Source of the DNA: Andreprevotia lacus DSM 23236
GTDB lineage: Bacteria; Pseudomonadota; Gammaproteobacteria; Burkholderiales; Chitinibacteraceae
Reading direction: 5' to 3'
DNA length: 36,878 nt
Assembly: GCF_900176275.1 (NCBI RefSeq)
Contig: NZ_FWXD01000034.1
Coordinates: 1 to 36,878, forward strand
In this document: positions 6,497-13,098 of the stretch, piece by piece
How positions within the stretch are numbered: position 1 is the stretch's first letter
Layout: every line of letters starts with the position of its first letter
Made by a program: the position numbers and the translations under genes
Notes under the pieces: generated by a model
Database searches by the model: none
The model's input: the letters and a program-made list of their open reading frames with translations, nothing else
What the model was told of the DNA's origin: nothing

Positions 6497-7150
6497 CTAC
6501 TTGGGGAAAAACACTGCGGTGGGTTGGACATCGAGCGAGCCTTCCGCCAGCTTATCGAATAGCAGGAACCACTTCCGGGCAGCGTCATAGTCCATTCTCA
6601 CGAACAACTCTGGTGTGAAGATATCGTCGAGTTGCAGCGTCAGCCCGGTGTTGTTAATGGCATCCGCCTCTGAAATGGCCGTTTTGGCGAACGCGTGAGT
6701 CTGGTGGATGGGGCTGTAGTCGCGGGAAGCATATTCGCTGCTGCCGGATTGATAGGCGCTATACCGTTTGATCTTGTCGATGCTGAACTCGAATTTCTGC
6801 GGCCCCTTCTTCCGGTTCTTTTTCGGCAAAAGATGAACCGTGATCAGGCGTTTGCGCACATCGACCGCGATCGCACTGACATTGGTGTTATGGAAGTAGT
6901 CGGTGGTCGGCGTCAAAATCCCGGCCGCCATGTCGGTATGCATGCTCTTGGTCTTCTTCACGATGAAGCGCGTGAAAAGCAGGATGCAAACCAGCGGCAG
7001 GCTGGCCCCGATCCAGAACAGTGGCCAGCTCCCGTCCTCGGTCAGGCCGAAGCTGGTGACCACCCCTACGAACAACCCGCCCAAGGTCCACGCCGGCAAG
7101 GTGATCAGCGCCATAGCCACATAGGATTTTCGTGTTTCGAAAATTTCCAT
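6497..7150 (-). CDS. Uncharacterised two-helix membrane protein (217 aa)
   Basis: Two N-terminal membrane segments (about residues 11-36 and 44-62) precede a cytoplasmic domain of about 150 residues with mixed strands and helices (KRLITVHLLPKK, KFEFSIDKIKRYSAY). I do not recognise the family. The neighbouring genes on the same strand (141 aa upstream, 78 aa downstream) are 19-29 bp away, suggesting a three-gene unit controlled from the region near 7600. Confidence 0.6.
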   Translation of the reverse strand: MEIFETRKSYVAMALITLPAWTLGGLFVGVVTSFGLTEDGSWPLFWIGASLPLVCILLFTRFIVKKTKSMHTDMAAGILTPTTDYFHNTNVSAIAVDVRKRLITVHLLPKKNRKKGPQKFEFSIDKIKRYSAYQSGSSEYASRDYSPIHQTHAFAKTAISEADAINNTGLTLQLDDIFTPELFVRMDYDAARKWFLLFDKLAEGSLDVQPTAVFFPK

Positions 7151-7169
7151 TTTTTCTATCCGTACTTGT

Positions 7170-7595
7170 TTAAAGAACGCGTTCCCAGCTGATCACCGCA
7201 TGTCCTCTACCCACGCGCGTATCTCGGTATTGCTTATTGGCCCCGACGACATAGCGAGTCACGACTTGCGGGTCTTTGCTCCGTGTTCGACCCCGCCACA
7301 CCTGCTGGAGGGGTTCGAGCGCCCATGGTCGCGAGCCATTCATCCACTCTGGGCTAACCAACATCATTTGCAGGCCTTCGATATCGATACCGACACGCGA
7401 TTTCAGATCAGCAAGCTGCCGCAGGTCCGTCATCAGAACCGTTTCGAGAGCCCCTTTTTCCCGGATTTTTGTGAACGCACAGATGAACCAAGGCTGGGTC
7501 AAATTGAGGTGAATTGCTGTCCACACGCTCGTGCCGTCGTCATACATGGCGCTGAGGATCGGGTGGCGAGCAGCGATATGCGTCGTGAAAATCAC
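7170..7595 (-). CDS. Uncharacterised protein (141 aa), divergent from an Xre regulator
   Basis: A soluble alpha/beta-looking protein with no signal peptide. The recognisable feature is only its position: its ATG (7595) is 20 bp from an inverted-repeat operator (7615-7641) and 94 bp from the divergent Xre gene. This suggests it heads a minus-strand operon (141, 217 and 78 aa) repressed or activated by that regulator. No family assigned. Confidence 0.5.
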   Translation of the reverse strand: MIFTTHIAARHPILSAMYDDGTSVWTAIHLNLTQPWFICAFTKIREKGALETVLMTDLRQLADLKSRVGIDIEGLQMMLVSPEWMNGSRPWALEPLQQVWRGRTRSKDPQVVTRYVVGANKQYRDTRVGRGHAVISWERVL

Positions 7596-7614
7596 AGATC
7601 ACTTCCACAAATGA

Positions 7615-7641
7615 ACACTATAGGGTGTAGTGCTATAGTGT
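7615..7641. promoter_or_regulatory. Operator-like inverted repeat for the Xre regulator
   Basis: ACACTATAG (7615-7623) and CTATAGTGT (7633-7641) form a perfect 9-bp inverted repeat. The 9-bp spacer itself contains a related inverted half-site (TGTAGTG). It lies between divergent genes starting at 7595 (minus) and 7690 (plus). Xre proteins bind such repeats, and autoregulation plus control of the divergent gene is the simplest reading. Confidence 0.7.
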
Positions 7642-7689
7642 GCGCAATGGCCTGATCACTGTCAAATTGAAGACAAGGCGGTGACAGGC

Positions 7690-7986
7690 ATGAAGATCGA
7701 ATTTGCCTTTGCCAAAGCGCTCAGGCGCTTACGCAAGGCAAAGAACATGACGCAGGAAGATTTTGGGGAAGTGTCCGGAAGGACTTACTTGAGCTCGCTT
7801 GAGCGCGGCCTGAAGAGCCCCACGCTCAACAAGATCGAGGAGCTGGCTGCCGCCATGGGGATTCAGCCGCTCACGCTGCTGCTCGCGACGTATGCAGAAC
7901 GAACGCCGGATAAGCCACTGGTGGAGATCATTGCAGATTCGATGCGTGAGCTGGAGGCATTTTCCTCACCACCCGAAGAGAAGTAG
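7690..7986 (+). CDS. Xre-family transcriptional regulator (98 aa)
   Basis: A standard HTH_3 domain fills residues 8-64: FAKALRRLRKAKNMTQEDFG, then GRTYLSSLERGLKSPTLNKI (recognition helix), then LAAAMGIQPLTLLLA. A short acidic tail follows. ATG 7690 is preferred to GTG 7681, which adds three residues. The protein binds DNA as a dimer, presumably at the repeat 7615-7641 just upstream. The ParS-like gene begins 46 bp downstream and may be cotranscribed. Confidence 0.85.
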   Translation: MKIEFAFAKALRRLRKAKNMTQEDFGEVSGRTYLSSLERGLKSPTLNKIEELAAAMGIQPLTLLLATYAERTPDKPLVEIIADSMRELEAFSSPPEEK

Positions 7987-8032
7987 CAGCGGTATCTGCA
8001 GGCTGTTGAAGGGCGTTTACGGGAAAACGTTA

Positions 8033-8458
8033 ATGAATCTCGCTGAAAATTCTGCTGCCGAGCTGGCCAGCATGCAGGCACAGGCTCGGCAGTCGGTATT
8101 TGCGGATGGTGACTGGCTGAGCACCGCCCAGGTGGCCAAGTTCGCCGGGCTTGGTGCGAGCAGTCGGCAAGCCCAGCGTTGGAAGCGTGCTGGGCGCCTG
8201 TTTGCAGTACGTAGCAAAGGCCGTGACTACTTTCCGGCGTACGGATTGGATGCGCAGCATGATCACCGACCGTTGCCCGCACTTGCCGAAGTGCTACGGC
8301 TCTTGGCCGGAAACAAGACGGCCTGGCAGGTGGCCATCTGGTTCTCATCGGCCAACAGCTTCCTTGGCGGCAAACGCCCCAAGGACCTGCTCGCTACTGC
8401 CCCCGACCACGTCATCGCCGCAGCGGAAGACGAGCTGGTCGGCCCTGTGCATGGTTGA
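8033..8458 (+). CDS. MbcA/ParS/Xre-type antitoxin-domain protein (141 aa)
   Basis: ATG 8033 gives 141 residues. The N-terminal half has a helix-turn-helix-like segment (WLSTAQVAKFAGL, then QAQRWKRAGRLFAV). The C-terminal part, AIWFSSANSFLGGKRPKDLL followed by VIAAAEDE, matches the DUF2384 domain that binds RES-type toxins in MbcA/ParS/Xre antitoxins. No RES toxin gene lies next to it: upstream is an Xre gene, downstream a gene-poor stretch. It may be an orphan regulator or may act with a distant toxin. Confidence 0.65.
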   Translation: MNLAENSAAELASMQAQARQSVFADGDWLSTAQVAKFAGLGASSRQAQRWKRAGRLFAVRSKGRDYFPAYGLDAQHDHRPLPALAEVLRLLAGNKTAWQVAIWFSSANSFLGGKRPKDLLATAPDHVIAAAEDELVGPVHG

Positions 8459-8747
8459 ACAACAACGAATCGGACCTGCAGAACCGTAGACTAGCTTGTA
8501 ACAGCGCATCCGGTATGGGCTAGCCAAACCTCTTGATCAGCTTCGGCCCATTGGCTGTTGGATCGAAATATTGCTTATATATGATGGGGACATGCCGGGA
8601 TGAAGGGAAAATCTATACACATCGCCTAGAAGTTGATGATTTTAAACAACTTCCTATTTGAACGGTCGTTCTGCAAAATATGAAGAGGCCGCACGACGGC
8701 TGTATTGTTTGATGACCTCTAGTGCGCGAAACTAGGATGCTAAAAAT
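8459..8747. other. Gene-poor stretch
   Basis: No credible coding region or RNA gene seen. The DNA is more AT-rich than its surroundings (for example around 8570-8690), which is common in accessory regions. It ends at the terminator of the minus-strand YjzC-like gene. Confidence 0.4.
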
Positions 8748-8752
8748 AAAAA

Positions 8753-8776
8753 AAGGGACGGCAACCCGTCCCTTTC
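8753..8776 (-). terminator. Intrinsic terminator of the YjzC-like gene
   Basis: On the minus strand a GGGACGGG/CCGTCCC-type stem with a short TTG loop is followed by a run of T residues (A-rich 8740-8753 on the plus strand). It sits 15-38 bp past the stop of the small minus-strand gene. Confidence 0.75.
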
Positions 8777-8790
8777 ATCCTGCTCACTGC

Positions 8791-8976
8791 TTAACGGTTA
8801 CTGTCCGGCGTCCTCTGCACCGGCACCCAAGTGTTCCCGGGTGCTGTGGTGGGTGGAAGTCGGTGATCATCAGGGACAGTCGCGTAGTTGTCCTTGAGAC
8901 CACCTCGCGGGCCTTGTTCTTGAAAAATACCGCCGTCTTTACCGGTATTGCTACCGGGAGTCAAACCACTAGCCAT
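8791..8976 (-). CDS. YjzC-like small protein (61 aa)
   Basis: The start is set by AGGAG seven bases before ATG 8976 (an ATG at 8979 is also possible). The product MASGLTPGSNTGKDGGI, then GPRGG, and LPPTTAPGNTWVPVQRTP, has the PG...G.Y/F...GPRGG...PPT..PG..W layout of the YjzC-like family. These small, glycine/proline-rich proteins have no known function. RBS, terminator and isolation support a single-gene transcription unit. Confidence 0.6.
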   Translation of the reverse strand: MASGLTPGSNTGKDGGIFQEQGPRGGLKDNYATVPDDHRLPPTTAPGNTWVPVQRTPDSNR

Positions 8977-9114
8977 CATAGATCTCCTGTAATGGCAGAT
9001 TGTCGACGTCGGGCCCCCGCTACCGGCGAATGTACTTGGCAGCTCACCAAGAATTGCATTACATTTCGCCTGCATTTTCATTTGCAGGACCGCGGAGCTG
9101 TCGTTTACTCCGCA

Positions 9115-9150
9115 AAAAAGCCGTCAGGGTTGCCGCCTTGATGGCTTTTT
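9115..9150. terminator. Long hairpin with A/T-tracts, possible bidirectional terminator
   Basis: AAAAAGCCGTCA (9115-9126) pairs with TGATGGCTTTTT (9139-9150) with one G-T wobble; the loop can pair further (GG/CC). No convincing gene ends immediately beside it, so it may insulate the YjzC-like gene from upstream reading or be a relic of a lost gene. Confidence 0.5.
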
Positions 9151-9434
9151 CCGTTTCTGGCACTCCCGATACAAGAGTGCTAGTAGGCATGCTAGCGTTG
9201 TTCCCGATCCGGCGCAAGCGAAAAACACTAAATATGGGATTTTTGTTCCAAAAAACTACTATATGTAGTAGTAATGTTGGGTAAATGTGGTGGTGATGTT
9301 GTGGCTTTCATTGGATCGCGCACCAATCCGAATCACAATTCCCATCTACATCAATCAATCGTGGCCTCAACAACCGCTGGGTCGATCACGCTACGCTGGG
9401 ACGCTTGGGGTGGGAATCTTGGCCGATACGCTCT
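9151..9434. other. Gene-poor stretch with a palindrome
   Basis: No credible gene. It contains an AT-rich block (9225-9275) with a perfect inverted repeat, described separately. Weak open frames here lack a ribosome-binding site and family resemblance. Confidence 0.4.
9255..9272. promoter_or_regulatory. Operator-like palindrome
   Basis: ACTACTA (9255-9261), spacer TATG, TAGTAGT (9266-9272): perfect 7-bp arms in AT-rich DNA, the form of a repressor operator. No adjacent start codon is convincing, so its target gene is unclear. Confidence 0.35.
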
Positions 9435-10175
9435 TTAGTTGTGTTGCTTTTGCCCGTCCTGCCATCCCAGCAGCAACTGCTCCCCCTGATTGGTCAAATC
9501 TGCTATCAGGTTAGGTCTGTGCTTGTGAGCTTCCAGCCAGCTGGCATCTCGGCCTCGTGAGAAATAGTCGGCAGCCGCGAGGGAAATTTGCTTGGCATCT
9601 TCTGACGGCCACCATTGAGCTAGCACGTTGGCGCATTGCTCAAACTGTTCCGTTTCATTGGTCTGCGGCACAACGATTCGAGCGACCGCACGAAGACCAG
9701 CATCCCCCGAGGCTAAAACATAGCGGGTGCTCCCGCCCCGTTCTGCGCTGATTCGCCTGACAAAATCACTGATATGCGTCAGATCCCATGCCGCATTCTT
9801 GACCCCGTTAATTGCTCGCTGGCGGTCGAGTGAACGCAATGACTTGAACAGACCACTGCGCGGCGGTGAGAAAGGCGCGAAATAGATGCAGGCAAGCATC
9901 GCTGCTGGCCCAGCCAATATAAAGTCGTCATGCATCCACCGAAGCAGCTCCAAAACACGTTGAAGCGGAGGAAGGTCGGATAGCTCTAGCTCGGCAATCT
10001 TCAGGGCTGCGATATAGTTTCGCCGCCAACGGCTTAGCGGCTTGTCCAAACGATAGGATTCGATGTCGGTTGGCGGTTGAATGCTGATCGTTTGCTTTTG
10101 TTTGCCAAGTCCAAGAGCCACCCACTCCATCGCCGGGCTGTTATCTGCCGCACGAAACCACGCCAACTCGTCCAA
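9435..10175 (-). CDS. PIN-like protein, C-terminal part (apparently split by a frameshift)
   Basis: 246 residues from a TTG codon at 10175. It begins abruptly with LDELAWFRAADNSP and contains KNAAWDLTHISDF and STRYVLASGDAGLRAVAR. These look like the third and fourth acidic motifs of PIN-like nucleases. The preceding open frame supplies LLPDRNIVSRI and EPSISFHELA, which would be motifs one and two. The two frames overlap in a 25-base window without a stop in either, and joining them by a -1 shift gives a continuous HQGN-HLALDELAWF sequence. I think this is one gene of about 370 residues that carries a frameshift. The PIN assignment is inference. Confidence 0.5.
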   Translation of the reverse strand: MDELAWFRAADNSPAMEWVALGLGKQKQTISIQPPTDIESYRLDKPLSRWRRNYIAALKIAELELSDLPPLQRVLELLRWMHDDFILAGPAAMLACIYFAPFSPPRSGLFKSLRSLDRQRAINGVKNAAWDLTHISDFVRRISAERGGSTRYVLASGDAGLRAVARIVVPQTNETEQFEQCANVLAQWWPSEDAKQISLAAADYFSRGRDASWLEAHKHRPNLIADLTNQGEQLLLGWQDGQKQHN

Positions 10176-10177
10176 GG

Positions 10178-10546
10178 CTAGATGTTGCCTTGATGAGGAG
10201 CAAGCTCATGAAACGAGATTGAAGGCTCAATCAGCATATCCACGCATTGAGCATAGGCTAGGATTGCTGCAGCCAATTTGTCGTGCTCATTCTCGACTCC
10301 ACTACGCGCAACCTTCACGATGCGAGAAACGATGTTCCGATCGGGAAGAAGAACCGTTCCGCTTTGCTCAACATGCCGGCTGTAGAGAAAACCATCGGGG
10401 TTGTAGGTACCACATGGCGGCGGCAGGTAGCCGGGGACAAATACATCAGCCCGCTCCAGCAAGTCTGCTAGCTCGAACAGCTCGTCGTATGGAAAGTCTG
10501 GCGGCAAGCTGATCAGTACGTCCATGCATTCATCGGATATATCCAT
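10178..10546 (-). CDS. PIN-like protein, N-terminal part (upstream half of the split gene)
   Basis: 122 residues from ATG 10546, only 2 bp after the kfrA-like stop (10549), so it is the second gene of that operon. It carries FLYSRHVEQSGTVLLPDRN, with an Asp that may be the first catalytic residue, and VDMLIEPSISFHELA with the second acidic residue. It ends at TAG just after HELAPHQGNI, where the other half continues in the -1 frame. Alone it would lack half of the active site. If this is a sequencing error the gene is intact; if real, it is broken. Confidence 0.5.
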   Translation of the reverse strand: MDISDECMDVLISLPPDFPYDELFELADLLERADVFVPGYLPPPCGTYNPDGFLYSRHVEQSGTVLLPDRNIVSRIVKVARSGVENEHDKLAAAILAYAQCVDMLIEPSISFHELAPHQGNI

Positions 10547-10548
10547 GC

Positions 10549-11529
10549 TCAGGCATTACTCCTGTCCAACAACCGCCCCAGCACTTCGGCTAGCAGTAGC
10601 TCCTTCTCATGAAGGCGGCCTTCCCAGCCCATGATCGCTTCTCGCTGCTGCTCGCATATCCCTTGTAGATTTGCGACGTCTTGCTCGCTACGCTGCAGTT
10701 TGCTCCGAAGCACTTCGTGATCCCGAGCCATGGCGCGCAGTGCGTCTAGCTCGGTAACTTGTTGGGCCCGCGCTGCTTCGTCCTTATGTTGCTGGGTACG
10801 CAGTTGCTGCTGTTCACTGGCCAAACGCGCTGCCTCACGGTTCAGCTGGATAATTTCGTCACCTTTCCCGATAAGGGTGTCGCGCAACTGGCGGTTTTCC
10901 AGCTGCAATTGTTGCAGCTGCTGGTCGTGCCGGCGCTGCTCATCTTCACGTTGCTGCTTGATTGCAGTTCGGTAGTGTTCCAAAGCCTCGCGTGCATGTT
11001 GGTGCTTTTCCTCCAGCGAGGCGACATGACGCTGGTTTTCGTTCAGGCGCTCCTTCAGGTCGTGTGCGTGCTGGCCAAGCCGTGTGTTTTCCAGTTGGCA
11101 GGCCTGCAACTGATCCCATGTCACGGCATGGGTAGCTTGCTCGGTAGCCAGCACTGCTTGCAATGACTGCAGCTGACTTTCCAGCGCCGCGACCTGGCCG
11201 TGAAGTTCCGTTGCAACCGCATGCTGTTCGGCCAATTGCCCTTGGTGCTGCGTGGTCAGCGCAATAACCCGCTCCTCTGCTTCTTCGTGCAGGCGGGCAG
11301 CCAAACGCCCCACCAAGTCCTGGACGGCGTCACTGGTCGCAACGCGCTTGCCGTCGCTGGCGTTACCTTCCTCTTCTTCCAGTTCTTTCAAGTAACGACT
11401 GATGGTGGTTTTCGAACCGGTGTTGCCGAGTTCGACGCGAACAGCATCGATGGATGGATGTTTGCCTTGCGCAATCAATGCGTCACGCGCCCGCTGCACC
11501 TCGGATTTGTAGACCCCACTGCGCGCCAT
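10549..11529 (-). CDS. KfrA-type coiled-coil DNA-binding protein
   Basis: ATG 11529 (AAGGA seven bases before) gives 326 residues. Residues 1-75 match the KfrA N-terminal DNA-binding domain: VYKSEVQRARDALIAQGKHP, then AVRVELGNTGSKTTISRYLK. From about residue 85 to 315 it is an almost continuous Gln/Glu/Ala/Leu coiled coil, as in KfrA of broad-host-range plasmids, a nucleoid-like autorepressor. Palindromes in its upstream region (11569-11656) are candidate operators. Being on an accessory region rather than a plasmid backbone, it may mark plasmid or ICE ancestry. Confidence 0.85.
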   Translation of the reverse strand: MARSGVYKSEVQRARDALIAQGKHPSIDAVRVELGNTGSKTTISRYLKELEEEEGNASDGKRVATSDAVQDLVGRLAARLHEEAEERVIALTTQHQGQLAEQHAVATELHGQVAALESQLQSLQAVLATEQATHAVTWDQLQACQLENTRLGQHAHDLKERLNENQRHVASLEEKHQHAREALEHYRTAIKQQREDEQRRHDQQLQQLQLENRQLRDTLIGKGDEIIQLNREAARLASEQQQLRTQQHKDEAARAQQVTELDALRAMARDHEVLRSKLQRSEQDVANLQGICEQQREAIMGWEGRLHEKELLLAEVLGRLLDRSNA

Positions 11530-11568
11530 GGCTTGTTCCTTCGATGAATTTCGTACCATGATACGTAA

Positions 11569-11582
11569 TATGTAATTACATA
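11569..11582. promoter_or_regulatory. 14-bp perfect palindrome upstream of the kfrA-like gene
   Basis: TATGTAATTACATA reads the same on both strands and lies 40 bp upstream of the kfrA-like start, in AT-rich DNA suitable for a promoter. KfrA proteins are known to bind palindromes over their own promoter, so this is a likely autoregulatory site. Confidence 0.55.
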
Positions 11583-11596
11583 CCAAATAAACCCGA

Positions 11597-11656
11597 TAGA
11601 CGTGACAATTTTTCAAGGAAAATTAGACGTGATAATCAAGAATTATCACGTCTAAT
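11597..11656. repeat. Three TAGACGTGAYAAT half-sites, two forming a 15-bp inverted repeat
   Basis: ATTAGACGTGATAAT (11622-11636) and its exact complement (11642-11656) flank a 5-bp spacer. A third, slightly divergent half-site (TAGACGTGACAATT, 11597-11610) lies 25 bp to the left in direct orientation. There is no T-run, so this is not a terminator. The set lies between the divergent kfrA-like gene and the gene at 11907 and probably binds a regulator or partition-type protein. Confidence 0.6.
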
Positions 11657-11906
11657 GGGCTGCGAGCAGGGCTAAGACCATGTTTGCCAGTACGAAATAG
11701 CATTTCCGGTATTTTGGGGCTTCGAGGGCCTCGCGCGTGCACGCCGCTGGTGGAACGAGTAGTATGCGAACACAGTCACGTCCGACTGAACCTGCTGCCG
11801 GGTTAAACGACGCTTTGCCCTTTCCCTCGACTTGATTGCTGACCATACCTATTCCTTCGGTTGGTGCGTAATCGGCAGACATCGACCATGCACAAAGGAA
11901 TTTGGC
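11657..11906. other. Intergenic stretch before the 250-aa gene
   Basis: About 250 bp without a convincing gene. A small minus-strand open frame (11652-11882) lacks family features and a clear ribosome-binding site. The right part presumably holds the promoter of the gene at 11907. Confidence 0.35.
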
Positions 11907-12659
11907 ATGTCCGAATCAACGTTCTTCATTTCCCTCGCGGCAGTACGCAATCTAAAGCATGAAGCTGAGCGCCACGGGTTTGGCATCTCCTCCGCACACC
12001 TGAGTGAAGCGATCGCAGCAGCGCTGGGCTTCAAAACGCATGCCGCGTTACGCGCATCGCTGGCTAGCAGGTCAACTGTGGAAGTACCCAAACCCAGCAA
12101 TGTGCGTCTCATCCAGCGCCTTCGCGAACTGGGATATACCGGTTTCCCTGAAGGGGTGCAGCTTGTTCCGACGCTTGAGCAATCCTACTCGCCGTTCCGC
12201 AACCTCCCCCTCCGCAAGTCGAGGAGCGTACGTTGGACCGCCTGGCGGAATTTGATCGTGGCGGCTGTGAATGCCGGCATCGAGCAACGTCTGTTTGGGC
12301 TTTCTCCGGCTGAAAACTGGTGGCCGGGTGCCGCGCCAGATAGTCATGAGTGCGCCGGGCATACCTATCGCTTTACCGTCGATCAGACAGCCGCCGCAGC
12401 TTACGTAGACGCGATCAGCGGCGATGAATTGTCGGTCTACGTGGTTTTGAACCCACGTGACGAAAGCATCAAGCCGCATCTGTCTGGCGGACTGAGCCAT
12501 GTTGATGCATATGCCCATGCTTGGATCGAACGCCGGCTAGGCGCCTGGATGCAAGATGGCGGGGAAGATTTCTCGTGCAAGCGAGCAGTACAAACGTGGC
12601 TTGCCCAATTGACGATCACCCCCAACGGGTATTCGGACCAGGGCAGCTTCATCTTGTAA
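11907..12659 (+). CDS. Uncharacterised accessory protein (250 aa)
   Basis: ATG 11907 is chosen for its AAAGGAA ribosome-binding site; an earlier in-frame ATG at 11832 adds 25 weakly plausible residues. Residues 8-45 form a helical motif (LKHEAERHGFGISSAHLSEA, then LGFKTHAALRASL), which resembles a small N-terminal helical domain seen on several mobile-element proteins. The C-terminal half looks alpha/beta (YRFTVDQT, ELSVYVVLNPRD). No catalytic motif recognised. It is the last gene before the metal island. Confidence 0.6.
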   Translation: MSESTFFISLAAVRNLKHEAERHGFGISSAHLSEAIAAALGFKTHAALRASLASRSTVEVPKPSNVRLIQRLRELGYTGFPEGVQLVPTLEQSYSPFRNLPLRKSRSVRWTAWRNLIVAAVNAGIEQRLFGLSPAENWWPGAAPDSHECAGHTYRFTVDQTAAAAYVDAISGDELSVYVVLNPRDESIKPHLSGGLSHVDAYAHAWIERRLGAWMQDGGEDFSCKRAVQTWLAQLTITPNGYSDQGSFIL

Positions 12660-12730
12660 GCGCTTTGCTGGATGCCCAGGCATCTGTAACCTGATTGGCT
12701 AGCATGCAGCCACTCTTTCAATCTGAACTA

Positions 12731-12762
12731 AGGGCGGCATTCGATTAGCGAACTACCGCCCT
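12731..12762 (-). terminator. Probable terminator after the cus operon
   Basis: AGGGCGG (12731-12737) and CCGCCCT (12756-12762) pair, and the loop can fold further (TTCG/CGAA). It lies 6 bp beyond the stop of the CusF-like gene on the minus strand. The T-tract is weak, so efficiency is uncertain. Confidence 0.45.
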
Positions 12763-12768
12763 GAGGAC

Positions 12769-13098
12769 TTATTTTCGGGTCACACTAGTCAGTAGCGACA
12801 TGTCGCTGTCTTGCACGAAATCGAATTCGATTTTCGTACCCGCCTTGAGTCCAGTCAGCAGCGCCTTGTCCTTGGCTTCGAATGGCATGGTCATCGCCAT
12901 CCAGCCCAGACTTTTGATCTCTTCATGGGCGATCAGCACGTTGTTGCCGCTCACCTGTTTGACCACGCCAACACCATGGTGCGTTGCGACTTTGCTTGCA
13001 GCCGGTTTGGCATTTATTTTTTTCATGTCGTCGGCCTGGGCATGGAATGCCAGTGCAGCGATGCTTGCGGTCAGCATGAATCGGGCGATTTGTTTCAT
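12769..13098 (-). CDS. cusF: CusF-like periplasmic copper/silver-binding protein
   Basis: 109 residues with a signal peptide ([16 protein letters not shown]). The CusF metal site is intact: [16 protein letters not shown] keeps the His eight residues before Trp and the W-x2-M-x-M spacing that binds Cu(I)/Ag(I) with a cation-pi Trp cap. CusF passes periplasmic Cu(I) to CusB. The ATG (13098) overlaps the cusA stop as ATGA, and AAGGAGAG precedes it, so it is the last gene of cusCBAF. Confidence 0.9.
   Translation of the reverse strand: MKQIARFMLTASIAALAFHAQADDMKKINAKPAASKVATHHGVGVVKQVSGNNVLIAHEEIKSLGWMAMTMPFEAKDKALLTGLKAGTKIEFDFVQDSDMSLLTSVTRK

Noticed and set aside
7690-7986. Xre protein considered as a restriction-modification controller (C protein)
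   Set aside because: No methyltransferase or endonuclease gene is nearby, and its operator sequence differs from known C-boxes.
9287-9514. 75-codon plus-strand open frame before the PIN-like gene
   Set aside because: It overlaps the 3' end of the better supported minus-strand gene and has no domain or ribosome-binding site.
10150-10220. Programmed -1 frameshift site in the split PIN-like gene
   Set aside because: No X-XXY-YYZ slippery heptamer or evident downstream structure was found in the overlap window, so a simple indel or sequencing error is preferred.
11652-11882. 76-codon minus-strand open frame left of the 250-aa gene
   Set aside because: No recognisable domain or convincing start, and its 3' end runs into the inverted repeat at 11642-11656; treated as intergenic.
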